Positions 40,886-42,848 of a stretch of DNA of 42,848 bases are shown here, piece after piece. Position 1 is the first letter of the stretch. Each line of letters starts with the position of its first letter. Under the pieces are notes generated by a model, which was given only the letters and a program-made list of their open reading frames with translations, was not told the origin of the DNA and did no database searches. Source of the DNA: Verrucomicrobiota bacterium (GTDB lineage: Bacteria; Pseudomonadota; Gammaproteobacteria; Coxiellales; Coxiellaceae); NCBI GenBank assembly GCA_013287435.1, contig JABDDU010000013.1:1-42848 (forward strand), in the 5' to 3' direction. A program made the translations under genes and the position numbers.

Positions 40886-42034
40886 TCAACAACCAGCACA
40901 GCGCCCCGCTGCGTCGCTTAAAATTTTTATCGTTTCTTTTGCAGACTGACTCCAGCAATATTTTTGACTTTGTTGAATACTGAAAACCGACATTTCGCTA
41001 TAATATTTTTCATTTTCGATGAGTAAAAGCATTTTTTCTTTTAATTCATGAGAATGATGACGTTGAAAAAAAATTCCGTTATCTCCCAATAATTCTCTAT
41101 TACTGGCAATGTCGGATGCAATAACGGGAAGTCCATAATGCATCGCCTCTAATAACGAAAATCCAATAGATTCGCATAAAGAAGGAAAAATAAATAAATC
41201 CAGCGTATTGTATAATGCTTGAATTTCTCCATCAGCAATCTCACCATGATTTTCAATCACAGAATGTAGCTCGCATGAATCTATTAATTGTCTCACGATA
41301 TCAAATTGCGCATGCGATTCATTGAGTGTTAAAACTAGTTTAAAATGAACACCGTTTTTTTTCAGTGCCTGCGCAGCCTTGAATAACACGTAAAAATTTT
41401 TTTGAACCCCATATTTGGTAATGTAGCCAATTCGCCAGGAAGATTTTGGATATGAACGTTTTTGCGCGGAGTATCCTAGTGCCAATCCTGACCCTGGCAA
41501 CACTACCTGTATTTTTTTTGGGGGAAGGGATAATTGTTTGGTAATCACTTCAGAAAGAGATTTTGTGGGTGAAATAATTTTCTCGGCCTTTTTTAAAGAT
41601 AACAATGTCCATTGTCTTCTAACCCACCATCCGATTTTACTTTTTATTGACCCATTATAGTGTCTGTTTAATGCCGTAAATTCTTCTGAAAAATAGCCGG
41701 CTTGTAAAATACAAAGCACCTCTGTGCAAGCTAGTCTTCTCAGGGGTAATGTGTTAATAACAGAATAAAATAAATCAATTTTCATCCTTTTAATTAATTT
41801 CGGCAGAATCAATTCATTCCAATACAATAAATGTACGGATGATTTTTTAATCCAAGGATAAACTAAAATGGTGATATTATTATTTGTCTTGATCTTTTCT
41901 CGCAAACGTTCGTCAATAATGATGGTCCAATGAATATTTTCACTGAGTCGACTCATTTCGTTAAATGTCTTAAAAAAAACAACTGCGCCACCACCTTCTT
42001 TAATGGCGATTGCATTGATTAGAATTTTTTTCAT
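40886..42034 (-). CDS. GT4-family glycosyltransferase
   Basis: 382 residues of GT-B fold. It starts with a glycine-rich acceptor-side loop (NAIAIKEGGGAVVFF) and ends with the donor-side motif PSLCESIGFSLLEAMHYGLPVIASD (the EX7E signature of GT4/GT1 enzymes). Sugar donor unknown. ATG 42034 overlaps the dehydratase stop as ATGA. The 3' end CAGC before the stop is normal; no frame break seen. Confidence 0.85.
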   Translation of the reverse strand: MKKILINAIAIKEGGGAVVFFKTFNEMSRLSENIHWTIIIDERLREKIKTNNNITILVYPWIKKSSVHLLYWNELILPKLIKRMKIDLFYSVINTLPLRRLACTEVLCILQAGYFSEEFTALNRHYNGSIKSKIGWWVRRQWTLLSLKKAEKIISPTKSLSEVITKQLSLPPKKIQVVLPGSGLALGYSAQKRSYPKSSWRIGYITKYGVQKNFYVLFKAAQALKKNGVHFKLVLTLNESHAQFDIVRQLIDSCELHSVIENHGEIADGEIQALYNTLDLFIFPSLCESIGFSLLEAMHYGLPVIASDIASNRELLGDNGIFFQRHHSHELKEKMLLLIENEKYYSEMSVFSIQQSQKYCWSQSAKETIKILSDAAGRCAGC

Positions 42035-42848
42035 AGGGAAGCACAGCCCGCAAGAAAAATTTTTAGTTCCGATTGATTCATTGTATCGACATTCATTGTG
42101 TTTACCTCGGACAATAAGCGATTTTCTTTATTCGGATTTTCAATCGACTTAATCAAAATGTAATCTTGTTCTTGATAAGAAAAACTCACTTCTTCCTGTG
42201 AAACCAAAGTTTCATTCAATTCTTCGCCGGGGCGTTTACCGATAATCTCAATTTCATCTGAAATTTCTTTCGCTAATGCTAATAAATTAATTGCTTTCGT
42301 TTTTTTTAAAAAAATACCAGCCTGAGTTTGATAGGAAGCATTAATTGTTTCTTGAATTAAATGCGCTACTTCGTGTTTTGAAAGCATAAAGCGGTTCATT
42401 CCGGCATCAGTTATCCGCAAGGGTAGTTTCTTTTTTGCAAGCGTCAACCAAATAGGGATAACCGACCCCTCGCTGCATGCCACATTGCTTAAACGACAAC
42501 ACGAAAATCGCATGTTATGATTTTTGTTTGCTTTTAAAAATAACCGTTCCATCAAATATTTGGTTTGTCCGTATACATTTTTTCGTGAACATGACTTATC
42601 ACTGCTAATGCCAATGGTTACTGGTACTTCTGCCTGTGTAGATGCATCAATGACATTCATGGCGCCAAGCAAATTTGTCTGAATTGCTTTAGAGGGTTCA
42701 TTTTCAGCAATTTCAACTCTTTTTAACGCTGCCGCATGAATAACAATATCCGGTTTTTCTGTTTTAAAAACATTCAATAAAAATTCACTGTCCTCAATAG
42801 AACCACTCAATAATGCAACCCGTGGAAATTTTTTCTTTAACGCTAATT
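42031..42848 (-). CDS. CapD/FnlA-like nucleotide-sugar 4,6-dehydratase, 5' end cut by window
   Basis: The frame is open to the right edge (ALKKKFPRVALL precedes SGSIEDSEFLL), so the N terminus, with the NAD-binding glycines, lies outside. Visible motifs are VIHAAALKRVEIAENEP, IGISSDKSCS and the active site YGQTKYLMER. These belong to the inverting or retaining UDP-GlcNAc 4,6-dehydratase/epimerase group (CapD, FnlA, PseB), which makes the 4-keto precursor of 6-deoxyhexosamines. Which member it is cannot be settled without the N terminus. Confidence 0.8.
   Translation of the reverse strand, partial: LALKKKFPRVALLSGSIEDSEFLLNVFKTEKPDIVIHAAALKRVEIAENEPSKAIQTNLLGAMNVIDASTQAEVPVTIGISSDKSCSRKNVYGQTKYLMERLFLKANKNHNMRFSCCRLSNVACSEGSVIPIWLTLAKKKLPLRITDAGMNRFMLSKHEVAHLIQETINASYQTQAGIFLKKTKAINLLALAKEISDEIEIIGKRPGEELNETLVSQEEVSFSYQEQDYILIKSIENPNKENRLLSEVNTMNVDTMNQSELKIFLAGCASL

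Overview
The window is A+T-rich bacterial DNA, most likely from a gammaproteobacterium. That placement rests on a WecE/RffA aminotransferase very close to the enterobacterial type, CysQ, a Wza-Wzb-Wzc export set and a WbuC cupin. A Legionellales-like intracellular lineage would fit the base composition and the unusual sugar genes, but this is a guess. No rRNA, tRNA, CRISPR array, insertion sequence or phage gene was recognised.

Layout. (1) 1-2570: a leftward AAA ATPase gene with a nuclease-like tail (cut by the left edge), a divergent control region with two 50-bp-spaced dyad repeats, and a rightward Gly/Ala-rich membrane protein of unknown function followed by a hairpin. (2) 2773-5305, rightward: a fused ATP sulfurylase-APS kinase overlapping cysQ, which makes PAPS and removes PAP. 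(3) 5393-42848, all leftward: about 37 kb of closely packed, often overlapping polysaccharide genes (O-antigen or capsule), still open at the right edge. In transcription order this array runs: a CapD-like dehydratase and a GT4 glycosyltransferase; wzb, wza, wzc; a fused ABC exporter; a 2OG oxygenase, a GmhA-like SIS isomerase, two SDR epimerase/dehydratases, two tandem DegT aminotransferases and a second 2OG oxygenase; two methyltransferases; an E1-alpha/E1-beta TPP enzyme pair; an LIC12162-type transferase; a PAPS sulfotransferase; an unrecognised GT-B-like protein; a polysaccharide deacetylase; an ACP/KAS III/GNAT acyl set; wbuC and a C-methyltransferase; a TIGR04372-like glycosyltransferase; a zinc dehydrogenase, a HAD protein, a kinase-like phosphotransferase and a split transketolase pair; a third DegT aminotransferase; an inverted HldE-like nucleotidyltransferase-kinase; wecE; and a GT-C membrane glycosyltransferase.

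How they work together (inference). The array looks built to make and export a heavily modified surface glycan: amino sugars (three DegT enzymes plus WecE), a C-methyl branch, probable ketol- or acetyl-derived branches from two TPP enzyme pairs, a heptose-like nucleotide sugar, an ACP-delivered acyl group, and sulfate. The rightward PAPS genes beside the array and the sulfotransferase inside it form a matched supply-and-use pair. A 20-residue remnant of a FabG-like reductase lies between the ACP and KAS III genes, so the acyl branch has lost a gene.
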